30,346 nt of DNA from the NCBI GenBank assembly GCA_964477525.1, contig CAYZHY010000041.1:1-30346 (forward strand), read 5' to 3'. Each line of letters begins with the position of its first letter. Position 1 is the stretch's first letter. The position numbers and the translations under genes were made by a program. Under the pieces are notes generated by a model. The model did no database searches, had not been told where the DNA came from, and saw nothing but the letters and a program-made list of their open reading frames with translations. This document shows positions 23,479 through 30,346 of the stretch, piece after piece. Origin of the DNA: PCC-9228 sp964477525. Its GTDB lineage: Bacteria > Cyanobacteriota > Cyanobacteriia > Cyanobacteriales > PCC-9228.

Positions 23479-25605
23479 ATGGATCGGCAAAACACCATGT
23501 CTGAAAGCAAAATAGCTCGCGGTGAGCGACGTCAAACCGCTAGCCACAACTCGCAAGCATCGCGAACGCCCATTGTTCCCGATCGCGGTACGCCAACGGT
23601 AGATTTGGAACCAGAAGTGGTACAACCGAATCGGGAACCACTTCCCAGCGAAATCGTTCAGGGAAAGGCACCGGAGGGCATGCGCTACGACCCCGATGCG
23701 ATCGCAGCCTATTTTCGGCGCCGTCCTTTCCAAGTATTGGCCCGGTTGTTGCAGATCCTCGGTGCTTTTATCACCACCCTGTTTGGTTGGTTGTGGGACA
23801 AATTAACCGGAAACGTCCAAAAAAACGAAGCCAAACGGGCGGAAGAATTACGGATAACGCTGACCAATCTCGGTCCGGCTTTTATTAAAGTGGGACAAGC
23901 GCTCTCTACCCGCCCCGACTTGGTTCCACCAGTCTATTTAGACGAACTAACCCAATTACAAGACAAATTACCGCCTTTTTCCAACGAAATCGCCTTTCAA
24001 TTTATCGAAGAAGAACTCGGTCAAAAACCCCACGAACTCTACGCCGAACTCACCGACCATCCCGTAGCTGCTGCTTCTTTGGGACAAGTTTACAAAGGCA
24101 AGCTGAAAACGGGAGAAAGCGTTGCGGTGAAAGTTCAGCGTCCGGGATTGGCTGCTAGAATTTCGTTGGATATGTACATCTTGCGCCAGGTAGCTATTTG
24201 GGCAACCAAACTCACCGGCGATCGCTTCAAAAGCGATTTCGTTGGCATCATGGACGAATTCGCCACGCGAATTTACGAAGAAATGGACTACAACCAAGAA
24301 GGTGCCAACGCCGAACGCTTTCGCCGCCTCTACGGTCACATCAAAGGAATTTACGTGCCCTGCATCTACTGGCAATATACCGACCGCCGCGTATTGACCA
24401 TGGAATGGGTGCAAGGCACCAAACTGACCAATATTGAAGAACTGCAAGCCCAAGGTATCGAAGCTACCGAACTGGTGGAAATTGGGGTGCAATGTTCCCT
24501 GCGACAGCTGCTAGAACACGGTTTTTTCCACGCCGACCCCCACCCGGGCAATTTGCTGGCTACCCGCGACGGCAAACTGGCGTATTTGGACTTCGGCATG
24601 ATGAGCGAAGTCAAGGAACACCAGCGCTACGGTTTGATTGAGGCGGTGGTCCATTTAGTCAACCGCGAATACGAGAGTCTGGCGCAAGATTATATTAAAT
24701 TGGAGTTTTTAACGCCAGATACGGACCTAACACCCATCATTCCGGCCTTGGAACGGGTTTTTAACAATGCTTTGGGCGCTAGCGTTGCCGAACTAAACTT
24801 CAAAAGCATCACCGACCAGCTATCGGAGTTGATGTACGAATATCCTTTCCGGGTGCCTGCTTACTATGCTTTGATTATTCGTTCTTTGGTGACCTTGGAA
24901 GGGATTGCCATTAAAGTAGACCCCAATTTTAAAGTTCTCAGCAAAGCCTATCCCTACGTTGCCAAACGGTTGCTCACCGACCCTTCGCCGCAGTTGCGTG
25001 CTTCGCTGAAGGCGTTGCTGTTTAAGGAAGGCCAGTTCCGCTGGAACCGTTTGGAAAACTTGCTGCGCAATGCTCGGGATAGCGAGGATTACGATATTAG
25101 TAATGTGGTCAATCAGGCGCTGGAGTTTCTGTTCTCCGAACGTGGTGCTTTTGTTCGGGAATACTTGGTAGATGAGATTGTCAACCGCATGGATAAGGCT
25201 TCCCAACAGGCGCTGGCGAATACTAGAGCGGTGATGAATGAGTGGTTGGGTTCGCAATCTCCATCCCAACAGCTACCGGCAAAACAGCACCAAGCAAGCA
25301 ATGGAGAAGAGATTACCGAACAAGACCGCATTGTCCGGATTTGGAGTATTTTGCAGGAAACCCCTGGATTTGACGCTACGCAGTTGGTGCAGTTGGTGCC
25401 GGGATTGCTGGCGAAACCGGAGTTTCAGCGCATGGGTCAGGAAGTAGCTGGCCATTTGGCACAAAGGGCGATCGCGCGTCTGATTCGCGAGTTTCTCCTT
25501 TCGGAAAGTGCCCATTCTAACAATGGCAATGGCAATGGCAAGGCTTCCAGGTCCGCGTCTTGGCCAGATAGCTATGTGGCGACCAAGCAACGTCACCGCA
25601 GCTAG
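23479..25605 (+). CDS. ABC1 (AarF/UbiB-like) atypical protein kinase
   Basis: 708 residues. A charged, disordered head (1-65) precedes a hydrophobic segment (about 85-108). The ABC1 family KxGQ motif is FIKVGQALSTRPDLVP (about 135-150). Next come the alanine-rich loop AAASLGQVYKG (about 197-207) in place of a P-loop, VAVKVQRPG with the VAIK-type lysine (about K218), catalytic HADPHPGN, and metal-binding YLDFGMM. In cyanobacteria and plastids such kinases are tied to prenylquinone and tocopherol metabolism and photoprotection; the specific substrate is unknown. The Asn/Gly-repeat tail (SNNGNGNGK) is probably disordered. ATG at 23479 is used; the ATG at 23497 is an equally open alternative. A candidate HLR1 site lies in its leader and a strong terminator follows. 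Confidence 0.94.
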   Translation: MDRQNTMSESKIARGERRQTASHNSQASRTPIVPDRGTPTVDLEPEVVQPNREPLPSEIVQGKAPEGMRYDPDAIAAYFRRRPFQVLARLLQILGAFITTLFGWLWDKLTGNVQKNEAKRAEELRITLTNLGPAFIKVGQALSTRPDLVPPVYLDELTQLQDKLPPFSNEIAFQFIEEELGQKPHELYAELTDHPVAAASLGQVYKGKLKTGESVAVKVQRPGLAARISLDMYILRQVAIWATKLTGDRFKSDFVGIMDEFATRIYEEMDYNQEGANAERFRRLYGHIKGIYVPCIYWQYTDRRVLTMEWVQGTKLTNIEELQAQGIEATELVEIGVQCSLRQLLEHGFFHADPHPGNLLATRDGKLAYLDFGMMSEVKEHQRYGLIEAVVHLVNREYESLAQDYIKLEFLTPDTDLTPIIPALERVFNNALGASVAELNFKSITDQLSELMYEYPFRVPAYYALIIRSLVTLEGIAIKVDPNFKVLSKAYPYVAKRLLTDPSPQLRASLKALLFKEGQFRWNRLENLLRNARDSEDYDISNVVNQALEFLFSERGAFVREYLVDEIVNRMDKASQQALANTRAVMNEWLGSQSPSQQLPAKQHQASNGEEITEQDRIVRIWSILQETPGFDATQLVQLVPGLLAKPEFQRMGQEVAGHLAQRAIARLIREFLLSESAHSNNGNGNGKASRSASWPDSYVATKQRHRS

Positions 25606-25620
25606 CGATCGCTATAGAGG

Positions 25621-25672
25621 ACAGCTGGAGAAGAAGATTTGTTTCTTACCTTCTGCCAGCTGTTATTTTTTT
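25621..25672 (+). terminator. Rho-independent terminator of the ABC1 kinase gene
   Basis: ACAGCTGG (25621-25628) pairs with CCAGCTGT (25656-25663), extended inside by AGAAG/CTTCT. It is followed by TTA and seven T at 25666-25672. It starts 16 nt after the stop codon. Confidence 0.85.
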
Positions 25673-26305
25673 CTGACCCCTCGACGGCACTTGGGGTAAG
25701 CCAGTTTGGATAGAAAAGGGACTTCTCATATAATCCAAATATAATCGCTATCAGTAAAACGTTTAGCATTTTCAATCCCACTCTCCAAATTTCCCTAGAG
25801 ATTCCCCGAAAATAATTGAGAATCTTGTCAACTAAAAACGAAATTGCGTCCCTTGACCCATGGGGATTGTAACTAGTAAAATCAAAACCTATAGTATTGG
25901 GTTCGTATTGTAGCTAATTTTGGCTATCCTCTTATCTCCTATATCTTCATCCCCCATATTTTCGTAAAAAAAACAGATATTTTGATGGGGACGGAAACTT
26001 TTGCCACTTTCTTCGTCGCATGTACTTTTGTAAAGACAGTTCTACCTAGTTTGACGAAACTTTGCTTTTGTGGTATGCAACGAATTTTCCGACTCTACTG
26101 TCTGTGTTTCTACTATTTTTGGGCAGCTTGGATGTTTGAGCGAAGAAACTTAAAAAGAAACTTCCCCTGGCTCAATATTTTTATTTTTCTTCATTCTCAA
26201 AGTAGCATAACATATTTTTTAACTTAATCGCGCAAAAACAGAAGATTTTGGGCATTGACTCCACCAAAATTATTTATTTTTCGCCGAAAATCGCTCGCCT
26301 GCTCC
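25673..26305. other. AT-rich spacer of about 630 nt between the ABC1 kinase gene and fmt
   Basis: Markedly more AT-rich than its surroundings, with no HIP1 site noticed. The only open frame above 60 codons (25982-26227 plus) is hydrophobic, Cys/Phe-rich, lacks a ribosome site and matches nothing recognisable, so it is not called as a gene. The stretch contains the promoter-like pair at 25853-25882 and may encode a non-coding RNA. Confidence 0.5.
25853..25882 (+). promoter_or_regulatory. Promoter-like TTGACC-N18-TAAAAT
   Basis: A -35 like TTGACC at 25853-25858 and a -10 like TAAAAT at 25877-25882 with an 18-nt gap, directed into the AT-rich spacer that has no convincing gene. Confidence 0.35.
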
Positions 26306-27349
26306 CTAGGAACTCTCATTATAGCTAGTCAACTCCTCGCCAACTTCCAAGCGAGCGCCATTGGCAAAATCCCATCCCGTTTGAGAACGCTTGCCAGCCG
26401 GCTGTACAGTTTGCAAAAGCAGCAAACCGGAACCCGTTTTGACGATAGGTCCGCGATTTTTGGCAATTTCCACCACCGTTCCCACTTTATGGCTACCTTC
26501 CTTGCTGTTTTTGGGAGAAGAAGCTTCGTACTGGCCAATCCAATTGGGGTCGATGCCTTGAAAATGTTCTTCGGGGAGTTGTTCCAAGACTTTGGGAAGC
26601 AAGGGTAACGTTGAAGTGACCTTCAACGGTTCCCCGCGAAAATAGGTAAAACAGTTAGGATAGAATCCTCGTACTTGATTGTGCAAATCCCAAGCAGAAC
26701 GCCGCCAGTTCAAAACGTAATCTTGTTTTTGGATGAGACGCGCGTAGCTAGCTTCAGCGTCATTTTGCGGCGTGGGTTCCAGCTTACCAGCTTCTAGATT
26801 CAGCAGCGTTTCTACCAGCAAGTCAGCACCCATTTGGGATAAATTTTGCGCCACATCGGTGGCATTGTCCAACCAACCAATTGGCGTTTCTGCTTTCAGT
26901 AAAATGGGTCCGGTATCCATACCTTCTTCCATTAGCATGGTGGTTACGCCCGTTTTGCTTTTGCCGTCGTACAAACACCACTGTACGGGCGCAGCGCCAC
27001 GGTATTCCGGAAGCAGGGAAGCGTGGACGTTGACGCATCCCAAGCGCGGCATCTCTAAAACTTGTTTGGACAAAATTTGCCCGTAAGCAACCACGACAAA
27101 TATATCGGCTTGCAGGTTTTGTAGTTGTTCTAGGGTTTCCGTATCTTTTTTGAGGCGCTTTGGTTGCCAGACAGGCAGGTTATTGCTGGTGGCCATGCGT
27201 TTTACTGGGGAAGGAATCAGTTGGCTTCCCCGTCCCCGTCGTTTGTCAGGTTGGCTGACAACACCAACTAGGTCAAAGGCGCTATGTTCGATGAGTTTTT
27301 CCAGGGGAGGAACGGCAAATTGTGGCGTACCAAAAAAGACGATTTTCAT
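26306..27349 (-). CDS. fmt: Methionyl-tRNA formyltransferase
   Basis: 347 residues. Transfers a formyl group from 10-formyl-THF to Met-tRNA-fMet for translation initiation. The N-terminal formyltransferase domain begins MKIVFFGTPQFAVPPLEKL. The catalytic segment CVNVHASLLPEYRGAAPVQW contains the Asn and His, and EEGMDTGPIL contains the Asp of the N-H-D triad. The C-terminal OB-like tRNA-binding domain starts near residue 210 (YVLNWRRSAWDLHNQVRGF). It is slightly longer than E. coli Fmt (315) because of a loop around residues 265-285. ATG 27349 gives the exact family N-terminus. It lies 35 nt downstream of the OmpA-domain gene, likely the same transcript. Confidence 0.97.
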   Translation of the reverse strand: MKIVFFGTPQFAVPPLEKLIEHSAFDLVGVVSQPDKRRGRGSQLIPSPVKRMATSNNLPVWQPKRLKKDTETLEQLQNLQADIFVVVAYGQILSKQVLEMPRLGCVNVHASLLPEYRGAAPVQWCLYDGKSKTGVTTMLMEEGMDTGPILLKAETPIGWLDNATDVAQNLSQMGADLLVETLLNLEAGKLEPTPQNDAEASYARLIQKQDYVLNWRRSAWDLHNQVRGFYPNCFTYFRGEPLKVTSTLPLLPKVLEQLPEEHFQGIDPNWIGQYEASSPKNSKEGSHKVGTVVEIAKNRGPIVKTGSGLLLLQTVQPAGKRSQTGWDFANGARLEVGEELTSYNESS

Positions 27350-27384
27350 AGATTAAACGGAAATGGGACGATTCTGGAATGGGA

Positions 27385-28257
27385 TTAGGAATAGGGCAGA
27401 ATTTTTACTTCGATGCGCCGTTTAACCTGGGATAATGATGTTTCTCCATTGACAGTCAGCATCTTTGAACCGTACCCTAGCACGATCCAACGATATTGAG
27501 AAGAAAGTTCCTGTTTTAGATAATCGGCGATCGCGGTTGCTTGTTGAAAGGTAACATCTAGTGCTTTGTCTTGGGGTTGGTTATCAGTATAGGCACCAAC
27601 CAGAACTGTAGAACGGGGATAGTTGCGCAGTTCCGCTAGTAAATTATCCAAAATAGCGTTGGCATCATCTTTGAATTGAACACCCTGCTTTTCAAACAAA
27701 AAATCGCTGGGGAGGGAAATGGAAAGAACGTTTTTGCCAAACGGCAAGCTATCGGATTCGGCAGCAACATTACGGGGAGAATCCGGCGACAATTCATCGT
27801 CTTGGGAGGGGGCCAACTGTTGCGCTAAAACTTCCAAGCGCGTGTCTAATGGTTGTAATGGACGGGTATTTCCCAGTTGTTTTTCTAACTCGCTGGTACG
27901 ACCAATGAGTTCGTTGTAATTTCGCTGGAGTTGCTGTAACTGGTTTTGCAATTGCTGTCTTTTTTCAGAAGTTAGCGTAATTTTAGGCGTTTCGATAGCA
28001 GGAGATGGAGGCATTTGAGAATTTGATTGTGGGGAAGGTTCCGATTGAAAAAATTGTTGCCGCCATTTTTCGATTGGGGGAGGTTCGCTAGGAGCTTTCG
28101 TAGCAAAACGCTGCGCCAGCGCCATTCCCACGACGATAGCAATGCCGCTTCCGCCTACCAGCAATAACAAGCGCCAGATAAATGTCAGCAAAGCGGATAT
28201 AGGATTGGGGTTGGATTGGCGATAGGGAGAACCGGTGGAATTGCTAGATGAGTTCAA
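27385..28257 (-). CDS. OmpA-family peptidoglycan-binding membrane protein
   Basis: 290 residues. One membrane-spanning segment (about 22-46, LLTFIWRLLLLVGGSGIAIV) follows a short polar head. A Pro/Ser-rich linker comes next, then a Gln-rich coiled coil (about 95-130). A C-terminal OmpA domain (about 170-288) ends the protein, with STVLVGAYTDN carrying the Asp and RRIEVKI carrying the Arg that contact diaminopimelate. It is anchored in the inner membrane, not a beta-barrel, like MotB or TolR-associated OmpA proteins, and probably ties the membrane to the wall; no motor residues are evident. The start is TTG at 28257, fixed by GAGGAG at 28267-28272, 9 nt upstream, with an in-frame TAA at 28264-28266. 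Confidence 0.85.
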   Translation of the reverse strand: MNSSSNSTGSPYRQSNPNPISALLTFIWRLLLLVGGSGIAIVVGMALAQRFATKAPSEPPPIEKWRQQFFQSEPSPQSNSQMPPSPAIETPKITLTSEKRQQLQNQLQQLQRNYNELIGRTSELEKQLGNTRPLQPLDTRLEVLAQQLAPSQDDELSPDSPRNVAAESDSLPFGKNVLSISLPSDFLFEKQGVQFKDDANAILDNLLAELRNYPRSTVLVGAYTDNQPQDKALDVTFQQATAIADYLKQELSSQYRWIVLGYGSKMLTVNGETSLSQVKRRIEVKILPYS

Positions 28258-28266
28258 CGGCGCTTA

Positions 28267-28272
28267 CTCCTC
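28267..28272 (-). promoter_or_regulatory. Ribosome binding site fixing the TTG start of the OmpA-domain gene
   Basis: GAGGAG on the minus strand, 9 nt from TTG 28257. An in-frame TAA between them excludes any longer protein. Confidence 0.75.
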
Positions 28273-28431
28273 AATATAGCGTTTTCATTCAAGACAGGGG
28301 GGAATGTCTGCCAAAGAAAAACGAACAGCCGTTCGCGTTTGGTTCTAGGCGACATTTGCTATTGTTGATGCTAGCTGAAAAAAATTGTTTCTGTTGTGCT
28401 GGATTTCTACCAGAATAGGAAAAAACCATTG

Positions 28432-29982
28432 CTACAGCTTTTTCGGCAGTCCCACTTCTTTAGGGGTAACCCAACGTCCGGAAAAATTGATGGTTTTATC
28501 TTCAAAGGTTCTAGCCTTGGCTAAAGCCGTCCGGATTTCCGCTTTCTCCAAGCGATCGCGAATGCCACCTACAATATATACAATTAATTTAGCAGCTAAA
28601 TCCCGTCCGGCTACTCGAATTCTCCCTTTATTGGGATCGTATAAGACACCGTACCATAAAGAAGCAGGATTTTCTATACGGCTGAATCCCCCTTTCTCAT
28701 CGTAGCGACGTAACTTCGCAAAAATTTCCTCCAAAGAAAACTGCTGCCGGTAAACCAAACTTCCCAAAGCCTTCGCCAAAGCCACCTGACCCACAGGCCG
28801 AAACAAAATATTGCCCTCGCCGCCTGGTTTCTCAAAATAAAAACGACGCAATGATGGCGTTTCCCAGCCTTGCTGCAATTTCTGGTAGCTTGGCAATTCC
28901 ATGAGATGGTCGAACAGTTGCGTTACCGCTTCGATGCCTTCCTGCAATTCTTGATTGTCCGGACGTAAGGGAATCAATCCCGGTTTGGGAGAATGCCAGT
29001 GGGGAAATTTGGGTTCCAGATACACTTGCACCATATCCTTCAGTGCCTGTAGCGTAGTTAAAACCGTAGATTTAGCAGCCACTGTGGCGCTATCCCAATT
29101 GATCCGCGGATTGCGTCCCGTTTCCTGTCGCAACAAGGGATGGGTAACTGCAATTTGACGGCTAATAATGGAAAAACCATTATCTTCGTCTAGCAACGCC
29201 AACTGTCCTTTACTCAGTTTAACCGCCATTAAATTGGCATGGACGAAAATCGACCGGATGCGCTGTCTGGCTTCGTCGCGAGTCTCCCCTTTTGCCACAG
29301 CTGGCAGAAATTCAATCCCTATTTTCTCCGTAGCTAAATTTTGCAATTGGCGGCGATTGATATTGTATTCGCCAACCAAATCTTCAATCGTAATTTCGCT
29401 GCCAACTGGTTTTTTTACCTTACTGTACTGCGGTAGCCTGCCAGTTTCCAACAATTCCATCAACCCTTGGATTCCCATCAGACGATGTTGTCCGTCTAAA
29501 GCAAAAATAGAACTAGATGGGGAAATTTCTAAAACACCCACCGTTTCCTTGGCATCCAACGCCGTAAAATCCACAGCCGATTGTTTGGCGCGTTGGTGTT
29601 GATCCCACTGCGGCGCATCTGGGTCATTTACCCAATCCGGCGACACCACTACCAGCAAAGCCGGAAATTTATGATTTTCCCGAATGGCAATATATTGCGC
29701 TAGCGGCGCTTGGCGCGACCAATCGAGAGGACGTTGCAAGATTTCGTTGATGGTTTGTGCGCTGCGTTCCACATCCTGGGTTTGCGGGTCTAGCTGTTGT
29801 TGAAATAAAGGCAACTCGGAAGCAAAGCCAACGTGGCGATGAACCCACTGTAAGGTGACCGAACTAACAAAGGCTGCCGTTTCTCCCATTTCTGTCTTTT
29901 GAACCAGAAGCCGGTCATTGCTGTTGAGATAAGAGTCGAGAAGTTGGGTCAGGGTTTGTTGCTGTTGCTTGTCTAGTTTCAA
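28432..29982 (-). CDS. dndB: DndB-like DGQHR-domain protein of DNA phosphorothioation
   Basis: 516 residues. The signature ALDGQHRLMG places DGQHR at 163-167. A second family-typical element is RSIFVHANLMAVKLSKGQ, resembling the HVN...LSKG segment of DndB. DndB binds dnd promoter DNA and tunes phosphorothioate modification by DndCDE. It diverges from dndC, 137 nt away, supporting the role. The start is TTG at 29982 with AGGA at 29991-29994, 8 nt upstream; no ATG is available in the open frame above it. At 516 residues it is longer than the enterobacterial DndB I recall. Other DGQHR proteins exist outside dnd loci, so the name rests on both motif and context. Confidence 0.82.
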   Translation of the reverse strand: MKLDKQQQQTLTQLLDSYLNSNDRLLVQKTEMGETAAFVSSVTLQWVHRHVGFASELPLFQQQLDPQTQDVERSAQTINEILQRPLDWSRQAPLAQYIAIRENHKFPALLVVVSPDWVNDPDAPQWDQHQRAKQSAVDFTALDAKETVGVLEISPSSSIFALDGQHRLMGIQGLMELLETGRLPQYSKVKKPVGSEITIEDLVGEYNINRRQLQNLATEKIGIEFLPAVAKGETRDEARQRIRSIFVHANLMAVKLSKGQLALLDEDNGFSIISRQIAVTHPLLRQETGRNPRINWDSATVAAKSTVLTTLQALKDMVQVYLEPKFPHWHSPKPGLIPLRPDNQELQEGIEAVTQLFDHLMELPSYQKLQQGWETPSLRRFYFEKPGGEGNILFRPVGQVALAKALGSLVYRQQFSLEEIFAKLRRYDEKGGFSRIENPASLWYGVLYDPNKGRIRVAGRDLAAKLIVYIVGGIRDRLEKAEIRTALAKARTFEDKTINFSGRWVTPKEVGLPKKL

Positions 29983-30119
29983 TTCTGTTTTCCTATTGGC
30001 TTGCCTTCGTCCTGGATAAAAGTTTAAGCTAAGAAAGCAAGTTTTTAAAAACTGATGGTTCAGTCAACCCCAGCCTGGTTGGTCGCCAGAAGATACGAAG
30101 TTTGAGGGGGGAGGCAAAC
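29983..30119. promoter_or_regulatory. Divergent dndB-dndC control region
   Basis: 137 nt between two divergent start codons. It contains alternating GGTT/AACC half-sites: GGTT at 30057-30060, AACC at 30066-30069, GGTT at 30077-30080. There is also an A/T-rich GTTTTTAAAAAC palindrome at about 30041-30052. These are candidate operator and promoter parts, but no confident -35/-10 pair stands out. Confidence 0.4.
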
Positions 30120-30346
30120 ATGAGTACAAACCAACAATCCCAACAGCAACCACAACAGCGTACGGTCGCTGAGTTGATTGAAGATATTGAAGCGTTAACC
30201 TCGGAAATCCAACAACTCTACTGTCAGGATGATATTCCCTGGATTGTTGGTTATTCCGGCGGTAAAGATAGTTCTACTGTTTTGCAGTTGGTTTGGAATG
30301 CCGTTGCTGCTTTACCAGAAGAAAAGAGAAGGAAAACTATTCATGT
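30120..30346 (+). CDS. dndC: DNA phosphorothioation protein DndC, 5' part (cut by window edge)
   Basis: The first 75 codons only. After a Gln-rich head (residues 3-14) comes the DndC N-terminal pattern: VAELIEDIEAL, LYCQDDIPWIVGYSGGKDSS (about 34-53), then VLQLVWNAVAALPEEKR. SGGKDSS is the PP-loop of the PAPS-reductase-like ATP pyrophosphatase, which activates the DNA backbone for sulfur insertion in the DndACDE pathway. ATG 30120 is supported by GGAGG at 30110-30114, 5 nt upstream. SspD-type relatives share this motif, but the DndB neighbour favours the dnd system. dndD and dndE would be expected beyond the edge. Confidence 0.9.
   Translation, partial: MSTNQQSQQQPQQRTVAELIEDIEALTSEIQQLYCQDDIPWIVGYSGGKDSSTVLQLVWNAVAALPEEKRRKTIH

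Noticed and set aside
25982..26227. 81-codon plus-strand open frame in the AT-rich spacer
   Set aside because: Cys/Phe-rich translation, no ribosome site, no recognisable domain; composition fits chance translation of AT-rich DNA.

Overview
The window is cyanobacterial chromosome. The HIP1 palindrome GCGATCGC recurs throughout both genes and spacers. The gene set fits: a CyaC-type hybrid adenylate cyclase, an Anabaena CyaB-like GAF-GAF-PAS cyclase, a DICT-domain protein, an ABC1 kinase, cyanobacterial ClpS and a ParA/coiled-coil pair resembling McdAB. The CyaC architecture recalls Arthrospira/Spirulina and Anabaena, so a filamentous strain is plausible, but the sequence does not fix the genus. 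No rRNA or tRNA gene, CRISPR array or intact insertion sequence was seen.

Layout. 77-4270 (+): valS, then a ParA ATPase and a coiled-coil partner ending in Asp-Trp-Met-Asp, a probable McdA/McdB carboxysome-positioning pair. 4397-6398 (-): egtC and egtB, two steps of ergothioneine synthesis, overlapping by 26 nt with a TTG start for egtB. 6585-7704 (+): clpS and a CPBP membrane protease. 7696-13446 (-): a pentapeptide-repeat protein, a DICT protein with a degenerate HD-GYP-like region, and a 1190-residue CyaC-type phosphorelay adenylate cyclase. 14268-14879 (+): a GNAT acetyltransferase. 15026-15949 (-): a MetF-family reductase whose conserved N-terminus can only be reached from a non-canonical start, best read as AUU. 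16331-23204 (-): trpS, a cyclase-like protein that has lost catalytic residues, its intact GAF-GAF-PAS cyclase relative, and recN. 23479-25605 (+): an ABC1 kinase with an HLR1-like (RpaB-type) element in its leader. 26306-28257 (-): fmt and an OmpA-domain membrane protein. 28432-30346: a DndB-like DGQHR protein diverging from dndC, which is cut by the right edge; this is the start of a DNA phosphorothioation locus.

How the genes relate. Most of the window is housekeeping (valS, trpS, fmt, recN, clpS). The non-routine content is signalling: two complete class III adenylate cyclases plus a paralogous pseudo-cyclase lie within about 11 kb. The edge holds an epigenetic/defence module. Several spacers carry short tandem arrays of 8, 9 and 17 nt, and one 15-nt core is shared between two spacers about 10.6 kb apart.
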